64,000 nucleotides of DNA from Hymenobacter sp. UV11 (lineage in GTDB: Bacteria; Bacteroidota; Bacteroidia; Cytophagales; Hymenobacteraceae). Where the stretch lies: NCBI RefSeq assembly GCF_004684095.1, contig NZ_SRII01000006.1:424501-488500 (forward strand), read 5' to 3'. Position 1 is the stretch's first letter, and each line of letters opens with the position of its first letter. The position numbers and the translations under genes were made by a program. The notes under the pieces were generated by a model that did not search any database, was not told where the DNA came from, and saw only the letters and a list, made by a program, of their open reading frames with translations. Below are positions 19,856 through 27,838 of this stretch, in pieces.

Positions 19856-20700
19856 TAGCTGCGGTGGCCCAGGTAGAGCGTGAGGTACACCGAGGGGAAG
19901 AACTGCCGGTTGAGGCTGTTCACGTCGGCCGGGGCGGGCGGGTTCAGCATCAGCAGCTCTTTGGTATACACTTCCAGTAGGAAGCCGACCTCAGCGCCGG
20001 CCACGGCATCGCGGTAGCGGCCATACTCGAAGCTGAGCGCCCCGCGCACGTGGGCACCCGGCACCACCTTGAGCTGGGAAATACCGCTAAAAATCGGCGC
20101 CCGGTCGTAGATAAAAACCTGCTGCGCGTGCTTTACCGGGTCGTAAGCCTCGTCAATAATATTGTCGTTGGGCCCAAAGGCATTGTTTTGCGCCGCCGTG
20201 TAGTCGTAGCTGATATAATAGGGCATGAGCAGGCCAATGGACGGGCCGGCGCTCAGCAAGCCGTTCACCTGCACGCCGGCATCGGCCGCCTTGCGAAACA
20301 GAATGCGCTGAATACCAATGGATGGCCGCAGCGCAAAGGCGTAGTTGGCCTTGTAGAGTTTAAAGGTGCCGCCGGTGTACGGGTTGGTCACGCTCTCCTC
20401 CTTGGGGTTCTTAAACGAGACGCCCTCCAGGCTCCAGAAGCGCAGCCAGCGCTCGTCGAGCACCGTTGCCACCCGCACGCTAGCGCCTCCAATGAGGCCG
20501 CCTTGGGTGTTGAAGTTGATACCGTACACCGTTTCGCGGCGGTACGACTGCTCATCGGAAGGCATGGCCAGCGGCGCGGGCGGGCGCACCGGGCCCGTGG
20601 GCGGGGGGGTAGCGGTAGCGGGCGCTTGGGCCCAAACCTGCCCGGTACCAGCCAGGCCCAGCAGCAGGCAGGCAGTGGCAATGACGTGCGTCTTGTTCAT
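19855..20700 (-). CDS. Secreted hypothetical protein, probable outer-membrane barrel
   Basis: 281 residues. The start at 20700 ('MNKTHVIATACLLLGLAG') gives a clean signal peptide ending 'GQVWAQ'; an upstream Met at 20748 would place the promoter box inside the gene. After a Pro/Ala-rich linker, the mature part shows alternating strands ('YGINFNTQGGLIGGASVRVA', 'FALRPSIGIQRILFRK', 'GLLSAGPSIGLLMPYYISYD', 'FFPSVYLTLYLGHR'), consistent with a beta-barrel of the kind found beside lipA in Bacteroidota. No named family is recognised. An exact TATTTTTG box lies 8 bases before the start codon. Confidence 0.75.
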   Translation of the reverse strand: MNKTHVIATACLLLGLAGTGQVWAQAPATATPPPTGPVRPPAPLAMPSDEQSYRRETVYGINFNTQGGLIGGASVRVATVLDERWLRFWSLEGVSFKNPKEESVTNPYTGGTFKLYKANYAFALRPSIGIQRILFRKAADAGVQVNGLLSAGPSIGLLMPYYISYDYTAAQNNAFGPNDNIIDEAYDPVKHAQQVFIYDRAPIFSGISQLKVVPGAHVRGALSFEYGRYRDAVAGAEVGFLLEVYTKELLMLNPPAPADVNSLNRQFFPSVYLTLYLGHRS

Positions 20701-20708
20701 AGAGAAGT

Positions 20709-20716
20709 CAAAAATA
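20709..20716 (-). promoter_or_regulatory. -7 promoter box, possible leaderless start
   Basis: TATTTTTG on the minus strand ends 8 bases before the ATG at 20700, so transcription would begin at or next to the start codon. Confidence 0.45.
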
Positions 20717-20765
20717 CCTGCGCCGATGGCATTTACCACCGGGCGCAATGCTAACGCCGCCGGGG

Positions 20766-20773
20766 TAGCTTTG
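20766..20773 (+). promoter_or_regulatory. -7 promoter box for OsmC-like gene, possible leaderless start
   Basis: TAGCTTTG matches TAnnTTTG and ends 4 bases before the ATG at 20778. Divergent from the box at 20709-20716. Confidence 0.45.
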
Positions 20774-20777
20774 TAGT

Positions 20778-21197
20778 ATGAGTACGCCCCACACCACCGC
20801 CACTGCCCGCTACGAGGGCCACCTGCGCACCGAAGCTACGCACACGGCTTCGAGTACTGTTATTCAGACCGATGCCCCCGTTGATAACCACGGGCGCGGC
20901 GAAGCGTTTTCGCCGACTGACCTCGTGGGCACTGCCCTAGGCACCTGCATGCTTACCACTATGGCCATCGTGGCCGAGCGCCACCAGCTAGACTTGGTAG
21001 GCAGCTCGTTTACGATGGAAAAAATCATGAGCCAGGAGCCGCCCCGCCGCATTGCGCAGTTGAACGTAGGGCTGCACCTGCCCGCCTCCCTCAGCCCCGC
21101 CGACCGGGCCCTGATGGAACGGACGGCGCATACCTGCCCCGTGGCTCTGAGCCTGAACCCGGAAATCCAGCAAGAGGTTCGGTTTGTGTACGAGTAG
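20778..21197 (+). CDS. OsmC family peroxidase-like protein
   Basis: 139 residues. Two redox cysteines typical of the OsmC/Ohr fold are visible, Cys57 in 'LVGTALGTCMLTTM' and Cys120 in 'AHTCPVALSLNPEI'. 'GRGEAFSPTDLVGTALG' is the substrate-pocket loop of the OsmC branch. The family reduces organic hydroperoxides with lipoyl or thiol donors, which fits the nearby lipA loosely. Cytoplasmic, single-gene unit with its own promoter box and terminator. YhfA-like OsmC paralogue is the alternative to a true stress-response OsmC. Confidence 0.9.
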   Translation: MSTPHTTATARYEGHLRTEATHTASSTVIQTDAPVDNHGRGEAFSPTDLVGTALGTCMLTTMAIVAERHQLDLVGSSFTMEKIMSQEPPRRIAQLNVGLHLPASLSPADRALMERTAHTCPVALSLNPEIQQEVRFVYE

Positions 21198-21218
21198 TTG
21201 GCCCCCGCGCCAAGCCAG

Positions 21219-21249
21219 GCCGCTTCCGAGCTTTCGGAAGCGGCTTTTT
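21219..21249 (+). terminator. Terminator of OsmC-like gene
   Basis: 11-bp perfect stem GCCGCTTCCGA / TCGGAAGCGGC, loop GCTT, then TTTTT. Confidence 0.88.
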
Positions 21250-21335
21250 GGGGCTTGGGTGCTACGGAGAGGGGTAGGCGGCTACCCATCGGCGCAGCTT
21301 GACCTTACGCCCACACTACTTTGCCTATCAGCTAA

Positions 21336-21743
21336 TTAACGCAGAGGCGTGGCCGTCCAGCATAGCTCGCGGGTAGTACCGCCGGGCTCGGTGAGGTTCA
21401 TGCGAAACGTGGTAGCGGCCGTGGCGGCCCGCGCAAAGTCGCCGAGCAGCTCGAAGCGCCGGGGGCGGCTGGTGGGCGAGGCGAGCAGCACGCCGCTCAC
21501 TTTGCCATTGGCAATGCGCAGGGCATTAGTAGCCAGGCCGGTGGCAGGCGCCAGCTGGTCCCTACCCTGCCAGATTCCGTTGAAGGTCAGGGCCAGCAGC
21601 TGCTGACCATCGGGCGACACTACGAAACTGATTTTGTTTTTTTCCGGGCCATTATTTGCGTTCCCTACCCAACGAGTTCCCTTGGGTGGCGCCGTGAAGA
21701 TGGCAATACTGAGTAGCGCGGGGAAGAGTAGCGTTTTGAGCAT
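21336..21743 (-). CDS. Small secreted hypothetical protein
   Basis: 135 residues with a signal peptide of about 18 residues ('LLFPALLSIAIFTAPP'). The mature part has strand-like segments ('NKISFVVSPDGQQLLALTFN', 'RRFELLGDFARAATAATTFR') and one Cys near the end ('TRELCWTATPLR'). It resembles small periplasmic or surface beta-proteins, but no family is recognised. A TACTTTTC sequence, one mismatch from the -7 consensus, lies about 16 bases upstream. Convergent with OsmC. Confidence 0.65.
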   Translation of the reverse strand: MLKTLLFPALLSIAIFTAPPKGTRWVGNANNGPEKNKISFVVSPDGQQLLALTFNGIWQGRDQLAPATGLATNALRIANGKVSGVLLASPTSRPRRFELLGDFARAATAATTFRMNLTEPGGTTRELCWTATPLR

Positions 21744-21821
21744 GAGCCGAAGAGAAAAGTATTGGCGGCTAAGCTATTCGCTTTTTTTGACTTTACCAAG
21801 GAAAAGTTTTCTGATTAACAG

Positions 21822-21861
21822 AAAGCCCCCTACCCCAGTCGTTCGGAGTAGGGGGCTTTTT
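21822..21861. terminator. Terminator between uvrA and the small secreted gene
   Basis: 12-bp stem AAAGCCCCCTAC / GTAGGGGGCTTT with TTTTT on the plus side. The stem itself contains the recurrent CCCCCTAC word on both arms. Confidence 0.75.
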
Positions 21862-21889
21862 ACTGGCAGCTTGAACCGGTCTTAAGCAG

Positions 21890-24800
21890 CTACTCGACCT
21901 TACTAGTGGCGTACACGCTCGTTTTCAGCTCCTCAGCCAGGAAGCGGCTGGTATGGCCTTTGCCGCTTTTGGCTACCTGCTCGGGTGTACCCTGGGCCAC
22001 GATGTTGCCGCCACCCGCGCCACCCTCGGGGCCAATGTCGATAACGTGGTCGGCTACTTTTATCAGGTCCAGGTTGTGCTCGATGATGAGGACGGTATTG
22101 CCCTTGTCGGCGAGTTTGTGCAGCACGTCGGCCAGGTGGCGAATGTCCTCGAAGTGCAGGCCGGTGGTGGGCTCGTCGAGGATGTAGAAGGTCTTGCCGG
22201 TGTCCTTTTTACTGAGCTCGGTGGCGAGTTTCACGCGCTGGGCCTCGCCGCCGCTGAGCGTGGTGGCCTGCTGGCCCAGCGTGAGGTAGCCCAGGCCCAC
22301 GTCGGCCAAGGTCTTGATTTTGCGCAGGATGCGCGGCTGAAACTCGAAGAACTCCACCGCCTTTTCCACCGTCATATCAAGAATATCGGTAATGGACTTG
22401 CCCTTGAAGCGCACCTCCAGGGTTTCGCGGTTGTAGCGGCGGCCTTTGCAGGTTTCGCAGGGCACGTGCACGTCGGGCAGGAAGTTCATCTCAATGGTGC
22501 GGATGCCAGCGCCCTCGCAGGTTTCGCAGCGCCCGCCCTTCACATTGAACGAGAAGCGGCCCGGCCCGTAGCCGCGGATTTTGGCCTCCGCCATCTCGGC
22601 AAATAGCTGGCGGATTTCGGTGAACACGCCCGTGTACGTAGCCGGGTTTGAGCGCGGCGTGCGACCAATGGGCGACTGGTCCACCTCAATCACCTTGTCA
22701 ATCAGCTCCAAGCCTTCAAGGCTGCCGTAGGCCAGTGGCTCGCGGTGGGCATTGAAAAAGTGCTGGTTCAGAATGGGATACAGCGTATCGTGGATGAGCG
22801 ACGACTTGCCCGAGCCGCTTACCCCCGTCACGGCGATGAGCTTGCCGAGCGGGAATTTGGCCGTGACGTTTTTAAGGTTGTGGCCCTTGGCGCCCTTCAG
22901 CACCAGAAAGCTACCCTCGCCCTCGCGCTTCTTTTTGCGCAGCTCGATATTGCGCTTGCCGCTGAGGTAATCGGAAGTGAGCGAGCCCGAGTTGAAGATG
23001 GCTTCGGGCGTGCCTTCGGCCACGATGTGGCCGCCGTGAATGCCCGCGCCGGGGCCGATGTCGAGCACGTGGTCGGCGTGCATAATCATGTCCTTGTCGT
23101 GCTCCACCACAATAACGGAGTTGCCGATGTCGCGCAGGTGCTGCAAGGCTTTGATTAGGCGTTCGTTGTCACGTTGGTGCAGGCCGATGCTGGGCTCGTC
23201 CATGATGTAGAGCACGCCCACGAGCTGGGTGCCAATCTGGGTGGCGAGTCGAATGCGCTGGCTCTCACCGCCGCTGAGCGTGCGCACCGAGCGGTGCAGG
23301 CTCAGGTAGTCCAGACCCACTTCCAGCAAAAAGCCGATGCGCTTGCGGATTTCCTTCAGCAACTCGCGGGCAATGAGGTTCTGGCGCTCACTCAGGCGGT
23401 CCTCCAAGCCCACAAACCAAGCCGATAACTCGTTGATATCCATTACCGACAGCTCGCCAATGTGGTGGTCGGCCAGCTTGAAGTGCAGGCTTTCCTTTTT
23501 GAGGCGGTAGCCATCGCACACCGGGCAGGTCTGGGCCTGGGTGTACTGCTGAATCCACTCCCGAATGGAGTCGGAATCGGATTCCATCTGGCGGCGCAGG
23601 AAGGGAATAATTCCTTCAAATGGCTCGGTGTACAGGGCTTTGGCATCATCAGCCTCGTCCTGCGAGATGCCGTGGAGCAGGCGCTTGAGCAGCTCGAGGT
23701 CGAGCTTCTCGACGGGCGTATTTAGGCTGGCCTTGTGCTTTTTGAGGATGAGCTGGAGCTGCTGAAAAATCCAGATGTCGCGGTACTCGCCCAGCGGCGC
23801 GATGGCCCCGCGGCTGATGGTCAGCTTGGGGTCGGGGATAACGGTTTCCTCCGTGATTTGCTGCACTTCGCCCAGGCCGGCGCAGTGCGGGCAGGCGCCG
23901 TAGGGCGAGTTAAAGCTGAACGTGTTAGGTGCAGGGTCGTCGTAGGCGATACCGGTTTCGGGGTCCATGAGGAAACGCGAGAAGAACTGCGGCGCGGCCT
24001 TGGTGCCCTTGGCGTCGGGGTCGAGCACCAGCATGGTGCCCTTGCCGTGGGTCAGCGCGTTCTGCACTGAGCCCGACAGGCGAAACCGGTCCTCCTCCTT
24101 CACCACGAGCCGGTCAATCACGATTTCGATGTCGTGAATCTTGTAGCGGTCCACCTGCATCTTGGGCGTGATGTCGAGAATCTCGCCATCGACGCGCACT
24201 TTGGCGAAGCCCAGCTTGGCGATTTTCTGAAAATCTTCGCGGTAGTGGCCCTTCCTACCCTTCACCACGGGCGCGAGGACCACCAGCTTTTTGCTATCAA
24301 AATGCCGCAGGATGTAGTTGATAATCTGGTCGTCGCTCTGCCGAATCATCTTCTTGCCGGTGGCGTAGCTGTAGGCCTCGGCGGTGCGGGCGTAGAGCAG
24401 GCGCAGGAAGTCGTATATCTCGGTGATGGTGCCCACCGTGGAGCGCGGGTTGCGCGAGGTCGTCTTTTGCTCGATGCTGATAACCGGCGACAGGCCCTCA
24501 ATCTTATCCACATTCGGCCGCTCCAGCCCGCCCATGAAGGAGCGCGCGTAGGCCGAAAACGTCTCCATATAGCGCCGCTGGCCCTCGGCGTAGATGGTAT
24601 CGAAGGCCAGGCTTGACTTGCCCGAGCCCGAAATACCCGTGAACACCACCAGCTTGCCGCGCGGAATCTTCACCGACACGTTCTTCAGGTTGTGCTCGCG
24701 GGCGCCGTACACCTCAATGTAGGGCGCCTCGGCCTCGGCGCCCGGCGGCTTGCCGGCGGCGAGGGGGGGTAGGAAATTGGGCATCTGGTGGGCCTCGGCT

Positions 24801-25012
24801 ACGGCCAAGCCAGCGGGGGCCGGCTGGCTACCCACGGGCAGGTCGTGCCGCAAGTCAGGTACTTGCTTCTCAGCGGCTTCTACTAATTCCGAAGCGGGAG
24901 CAGCGGTCAGAATTTCGGCCGCGTCGGCGGCTGGCTTAGCGGCTTTTTTGGGAGCTGCTTTCGGTTTTTTCGGGGCGGGAGCCACGGGAGCGGTAGCCGT
25001 TTTTTTAGCCAT
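21890..25012 (-). CDS. uvrA: Excinuclease ABC subunit A with long N-terminal extension
   Basis: 1040 residues; UvrA recognises DNA lesions as a dimer and loads UvrB. Two ABC ATPase halves are seen with Walker A motifs '[20 protein letters not shown]' and '[19 protein letters not shown]', signature '[12 protein letters not shown]' and '[12 protein letters not shown]', and zinc-binding 'CPHCAGLG', 'CPVCDGYR', 'CETCEGAG' and 'CETCKGRR'. About 95 residues before the usual start ('[17 protein letters not shown]') are extra: a Lys/Ala/Pro-rich stretch, then an acidic segment. The start at 25012 is supported by a TACCTTTG box 23 bases upstream. The extension is not a known UvrA domain. Confidence 0.96.
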   Translation of the reverse strand: MAKKTATAPVAPAPKKPKAAPKKAAKPAADAAEILTAAPASELVEAAEKQVPDLRHDLPVGSQPAPAGLAVAEAHQMPNFLPPLAAGKPPGAEAEAPYIEVYGAREHNLKNVSVKIPRGKLVVFTGISGSGKSSLAFDTIYAEGQRRYMETFSAYARSFMGGLERPNVDKIEGLSPVISIEQKTTSRNPRSTVGTITEIYDFLRLLYARTAEAYSYATGKKMIRQSDDQIINYILRHFDSKKLVVLAPVVKGRKGHYREDFQKIAKLGFAKVRVDGEILDITPKMQVDRYKIHDIEIVIDRLVVKEEDRFRLSGSVQNALTHGKGTMLVLDPDAKGTKAAPQFFSRFLMDPETGIAYDDPAPNTFSFNSPYGACPHCAGLGEVQQITEETVIPDPKLTISRGAIAPLGEYRDIWIFQQLQLILKKHKASLNTPVEKLDLELLKRLLHGISQDEADDAKALYTEPFEGIIPFLRRQMESDSDSIREWIQQYTQAQTCPVCDGYRLKKESLHFKLADHHIGELSVMDINELSAWFVGLEDRLSERQNLIARELLKEIRKRIGFLLEVGLDYLSLHRSVRTLSGGESQRIRLATQIGTQLVGVLYIMDEPSIGLHQRDNERLIKALQHLRDIGNSVIVVEHDKDMIMHADHVLDIGPGAGIHGGHIVAEGTPEAIFNSGSLTSDYLSGKRNIELRKKKREGEGSFLVLKGAKGHNLKNVTAKFPLGKLIAVTGVSGSGKSSLIHDTLYPILNQHFFNAHREPLAYGSLEGLELIDKVIEVDQSPIGRTPRSNPATYTGVFTEIRQLFAEMAEAKIRGYGPGRFSFNVKGGRCETCEGAGIRTIEMNFLPDVHVPCETCKGRRYNRETLEVRFKGKSITDILDMTVEKAVEFFEFQPRILRKIKTLADVGLGYLTLGQQATTLSGGEAQRVKLATELSKKDTGKTFYILDEPTTGLHFEDIRHLADVLHKLADKGNTVLIIEHNLDLIKVADHVIDIGPEGGAGGGNIVAQGTPEQVAKSGKGHTSRFLAEELKTSVYATSKVE

Positions 25013-25034
25013 GCGGGCAAATCGGAGGAACGAG

Positions 25035-25042
25035 CAAAGGTA
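25035..25042 (-). promoter_or_regulatory. -7 promoter box for uvrA
   Basis: TACCTTTG on the minus strand, 23 bases before the uvrA ATG; leader about 15 bases. No SOS-type box was recognised. Confidence 0.5.
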
Positions 25043-25226
25043 CGGAAATGGGCCGGCGGGGATGGGGTGAAAACCAAATTTTCTTCCCTACCCCCTGCCA
25101 GCGGGCCGATTGATGCTAACAAGCTTAGGCGATGTTTGGTGCGGCGCTTTTCCCCTTTCTTTACCGGGCCGGGGGCCCCAGGCATTTTTGGGCTGCTTTT
25201 CCTTCCCTCCCCTTTTCCTCAAGTCT

Positions 25227-25628
25227 ATGCATTTCCTTTTCTGCCTTCGCCCGTGGCGCACCTTGCTTATGGGCCTGCTGCTGGCGCTGGGCAGCCGGCC
25301 CGCCGCGGCCCAGCTGCTCGCGCCTAGCCTGGCTAGGTCCTATGATTTTCTGACCGTTACGATGGTTGAGTCGACGGCCAAAAGCCTGTCAAAGCTGCTC
25401 ATTGCCCCAGCTTTCAATGGCCGCACCGAGATTCAGCTAGATGCTGTAGCGGCCTTTAGCCCCGGCTCTCGCCTCGACCAGCTACGCCGCAACAATGAAG
25501 TTCTTACCCAAAGCCTGGGCGAACTATCATCGGCCGGCTGGGAGCTTATTCAGGTAGCCCCGGCTACGCTGCCCACCGACAAGGACGTATCGGTGACCCG
25601 CTACCTCTTCCGCAAAGCCAAAAGCTGA
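25227..25628 (+). CDS. Secreted DUF4177-like small protein
   Basis: 133 residues. The start at 25227 gives a signal peptide ('LRPWRTLLMGLLLALGSRPA') ending 'AAAQ'; earlier Mets at 25110 produce a longer non-typical N-terminus. The mature part resembles DUF4177: a leading strand 'YDFLTVTMVE', helix 'RLDQLRRNNEVLTQSLGELS', then 'SAGWELIQVAPATLP' and a closing strand 'VTRYLFRKAK'. Function of DUF4177 is unknown. Probably periplasmic. Followed by the tandem paralogue group but without shared sequence. Confidence 0.7.
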   Translation: MHFLFCLRPWRTLLMGLLLALGSRPAAAQLLAPSLARSYDFLTVTMVESTAKSLSKLLIAPAFNGRTEIQLDAVAAFSPGSRLDQLRRNNEVLTQSLGELSSAGWELIQVAPATLPTDKDVSVTRYLFRKAKS

Positions 25629-25707
25629 GCCGGAGCGTATACGCCTACCCTACCCGGTTCCTGGCACCGTCCTTGCCAACGCGGTGGGGTAACTTATTCT
25701 TTCGCCC

Positions 25708-26151
25708 ATGAATTTCCTCCAAAAAACCGCCTCGCTTGGCCTGCTGAGCGCGCTGGCTTTCGTGGCCGCGCCCGCCCAGGCGCAGGTCAACATCAATATC
25801 AACACTGGCCCGCCCGTGGTGGTAGGCGCCCCGGCCAACGCCCAGTATTACTACATTCCGGAGGCCAATGCCTACTATGACGTGCCGGCCCGCCGCTACC
25901 TCGTGCAACGCAACGGCAAGTGGGCCCGCTACGAGCGCCTGGAGGGCTACGACTCGCGCAACTTCCACCCGCAGTATATCGAGTACCGCGGCGCCGAGCC
26001 CTGGACGTATAACCGCGGCGGCAACCCCCACGGCCTACCCCCCGGCCAGGCCAAGAAGCTGTACGGCAAGGGCTACAAATACGACAAGCACGACGATGAC
26101 CATGACGACCACGGCAAGCATGGCAAAGGCCACGGCAAAGGCCACCACTAG
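25708..26151 (+). CDS. Tandem paralogue 1: YYY-PE secreted protein with His/Asp-rich tail
   Basis: 147 residues. Signal peptide to about residue 25 ('ALAFVAAPAQAQ'), then a core of about 60 residues shared with the next two genes: 'AQYYYIPEANAYYDVPA', 'YLVQRNGKWARY', 'GYDSRNFHPQYIEYRG', 'EPW'. The tail is Lys, Asp and His rich ('KHDDDHDDHGKHGKGHGKG'), a likely metal-binding or polyampholyte segment. No family name is recalled. A terminator with A/T-tract stem follows. The three genes look like the product of tandem duplication. Confidence 0.8.
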   Translation: MNFLQKTASLGLLSALAFVAAPAQAQVNININTGPPVVVGAPANAQYYYIPEANAYYDVPARRYLVQRNGKWARYERLEGYDSRNFHPQYIEYRGAEPWTYNRGGNPHGLPPGQAKKLYGKGYKYDKHDDDHDDHGKHGKGHGKGHH

Positions 26152-26170
26152 GCTGGCCCATAGCTCTTAA

Positions 26171-26208
26171 CCAAAAAAAGCGCCCCCACTCCGGAGCGCT
26201 TTTTTTGG
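26171..26208. terminator. Terminator after paralogue 1
   Basis: 13-bp perfect stem CCAAAAAAAGCGC / GCGCTTTTTTTGG around a 12-base loop. Confidence 0.88.
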
Positions 26209-26349
26209 CTTTATGGGGTGCCGCAGGCTGGTCGGCGTAATGGGCGGGTTGGTCTGCAAAACCGGGGCGCACATCGAATCTATCCCTTTTCAGGCACCCC
26301 GTTTGCCTTGTTGAGAGTATCCTGTTCAACTCTTTTCCCCTTTTCAACC

Positions 26350-26784
26350 ATGAACTACCGCCCGCAGATTTTCGCTTTTGTATTCGCCGCTTTCGCCGCC
26401 CTGGCCGCTCCGGCCGCCCAGGCCCAGGTGAGCATCAACGCCCAGTTTGGCCACCCGGCCTGGGGCCCGGCCGCTCCGGCCGGCGCGCAGTACTACTACG
26501 TGCCGGAGATTGACGGCTACTACAACCTGGCCGCTCGCAACTACGTGGTGCAGCGCAACGGCCGCTGGATGACGATGGCCACTGTGCCCGGCTACAACAC
26601 GGCCAACTTTCACCCGGTAGTAGTAGACTACCGCGGCCGCGAGCCCTGGCAGCAGTACCGCGACCACCACGCCCGTTACTACCGCCCGGTAGTGGTGCAG
26701 CAGCGGGTAGTGAACCGCCGCCCGGTAGTAGTGCGCGAGAAGGTTAACCGCCGGGGCCGCGTGGTAGCGCGCCGGGTGCGCTAG
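26350..26784 (+). CDS. Tandem paralogue 2: YYY-PE secreted protein with Arg/Val-rich tail
   Basis: 144 residues; start at 26350 gives a signal peptide ('FAFVFAAFAALAAPAAQAQ'), whereas the upstream Met at 26218 overlaps the previous terminator. Core: 'AQYYYVPEIDGYYNLAA', 'YVVQRNGRWMTM', 'GYNTANFHPVVVDYRG', 'EPW'. Instead of the acidic-histidine tail of its neighbour, it ends in a strongly basic Arg/Val stretch ('VVVQQRVVNRRPVVVREKVN'). Different tails on a shared core suggest the core anchors or folds and the tail defines interaction with anionic partners. No named family is recognised. Confidence 0.8.
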   Translation: MNYRPQIFAFVFAAFAALAAPAAQAQVSINAQFGHPAWGPAAPAGAQYYYVPEIDGYYNLAARNYVVQRNGRWMTMATVPGYNTANFHPVVVDYRGREPWQQYRDHHARYYRPVVVQQRVVNRRPVVVREKVNRRGRVVARRVR

Positions 26785-26805
26785 CGCCGCTTCGCCCACT
26801 GGCCC

Positions 26806-26836
26806 AAGCCTCGCCCATTGGGCGGGGCTTCCTTTT
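26806..26836 (+). terminator. Terminator after paralogue 2
   Basis: 11-bp stem AAGCCTCGCCC / GGGCGGGGCTT (one T-G pair) with a 3-base loop, followed by CCTTTT. Confidence 0.7.
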
Positions 26837-26981
26837 GAGCGGCAACTTCTTACTGACGTTGGTCGATACATTTGGCCAGCCTGGCCGTAAAGTAGGGGGT
26901 AGGGACGCCAGCGGTTAAAACCCGGCATTCTACTTGCACTTATCCTACTTAGAAATTCACTTTCCCTTTTTCCTGTCAATC

Positions 26982-27755
26982 ATGAAATTCCGCCTTCGTT
27001 TTCTTGCTTTCACGCTCGGCACTGGCCTGGCGTTTGCCGTCCCCACCACCGCGCAAGCGCAAGTAAGCGTGGGGGTTAATATTGGCATTCCCCCGTGGGG
27101 CCCGCCCGTGCAGCAGGGCACGCAATACTACTACATCCCGGAGATTGACGGGTATTACGATATCTACAACGGCGCCTACATCGTGTTTGATGGCCAGCAG
27201 TGGATACAGGTGCCTTACCTCGACGGCTACGACCCTTATTACTTTCACCCAGTGCCGGTAGTGAGTTACCGCGGTGCCCAGCCCTGGCTCAACATCGGCG
27301 TATATCGCCAGCGCTACCCCCAATACGTAACCGTTTATCGGGGCGGGGGCTACGGTGCCGGCGGCCGCTACAATGGCCACGAGTACGGCGCGGGCCGGGT
27401 ATATGGTTACGACCGTGGCGGCTACGGCGGCAACCGGGGTGGCTTCAACAATAACCGCGGCGGCAACTACGGCGGCAACCGCGGGGGCTTCGACAACGAC
27501 CACGGCCGTGACCCGCGTGGGGGTTACGCCACACCCCAGGGCCGTGGCACAGAAGGCAACCGCGGGGGCCAGCCCGGCCGCCAACCCAACTATGGTGGCC
27601 AGGGCCAGCCGGGTGGCCAGCCCAGCTATGGCGGCGGCCAGCGCGGCGGTGGGGGCAACCCCGGCGGCGGCCAGCGCGGTGGTGATGGCGGCCAGCGCGG
27701 CGGCGGCAACCCCGGTGGTGGCCAGCGCGGTGGCGATGGCCGCCGGGGCCGCTAG
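26982..27755 (+). CDS. Tandem paralogue 3: YYY-PE secreted protein with long Gly-rich tail
   Basis: 257 residues; start at 26982 with signal peptide ('LAFTLGTGLAFAVPTTAQAQ'). Core: 'TQYYYIPEIDGYYDIYN', 'YIVFDGQQWIQV', 'GYDPYYFHPVPVVSYRG', 'QPW'. From about residue 115 the protein becomes Gly, Arg, Asn and Gln rich, with repeating 'GGQRGGG', 'NPGGGQRGGDG' and 'GGNRGGF' units to the end. Such tails resemble structural or RNA/polysaccharide-binding low-complexity regions. Third member of the array, and the one with the most changed core ('FDGQQW' for 'QRNGRW'). Confidence 0.8.
   Translation: MKFRLRFLAFTLGTGLAFAVPTTAQAQVSVGVNIGIPPWGPPVQQGTQYYYIPEIDGYYDIYNGAYIVFDGQQWIQVPYLDGYDPYYFHPVPVVSYRGAQPWLNIGVYRQRYPQYVTVYRGGGYGAGGRYNGHEYGAGRVYGYDRGGYGGNRGGFNNNRGGNYGGNRGGFDNDHGRDPRGGYATPQGRGTEGNRGGQPGRQPNYGGQGQPGGQPSYGGGQRGGGGNPGGGQRGGDGGQRGGGNPGGGQRGGDGRRGR
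27636..27740 (+). repeat. Two tandem copies of a 51-54 bp Gly-rich coding repeat
   Basis: Unit 1 (27636-27689, 54 bases) and unit 2 (27690-27740, 51 bases) both start with GGCCAGCGCGGCGG and end with GATGGC; encode the Gly/Gln/Arg tail of paralogue 3. Likely prone to copy-number change. Confidence 0.7.
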
Positions 27756-27760
27756 GCAGC

Positions 27761-27833
27761 CCCGGCGTGGCCCAACAGCAAGCCCTGCGTTATCAAGCTG
27801 ATAACGCAGGGCTTGCTGTTGGGCCACGCCGGG
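27761..27833. terminator. Very long perfect hairpin between convergent genes
   Basis: Perfect 35-bp arms (27761-27795 and 27799-27833) separated by AGC. It ends 5 bases before the stop of the minus-strand flavoprotein gene and starts 5 bases after the plus-strand stop. No T-tract, so function as a terminator rests on position and stem stability. Confidence 0.8.
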
Positions 27834-27838
27834 TTAGC

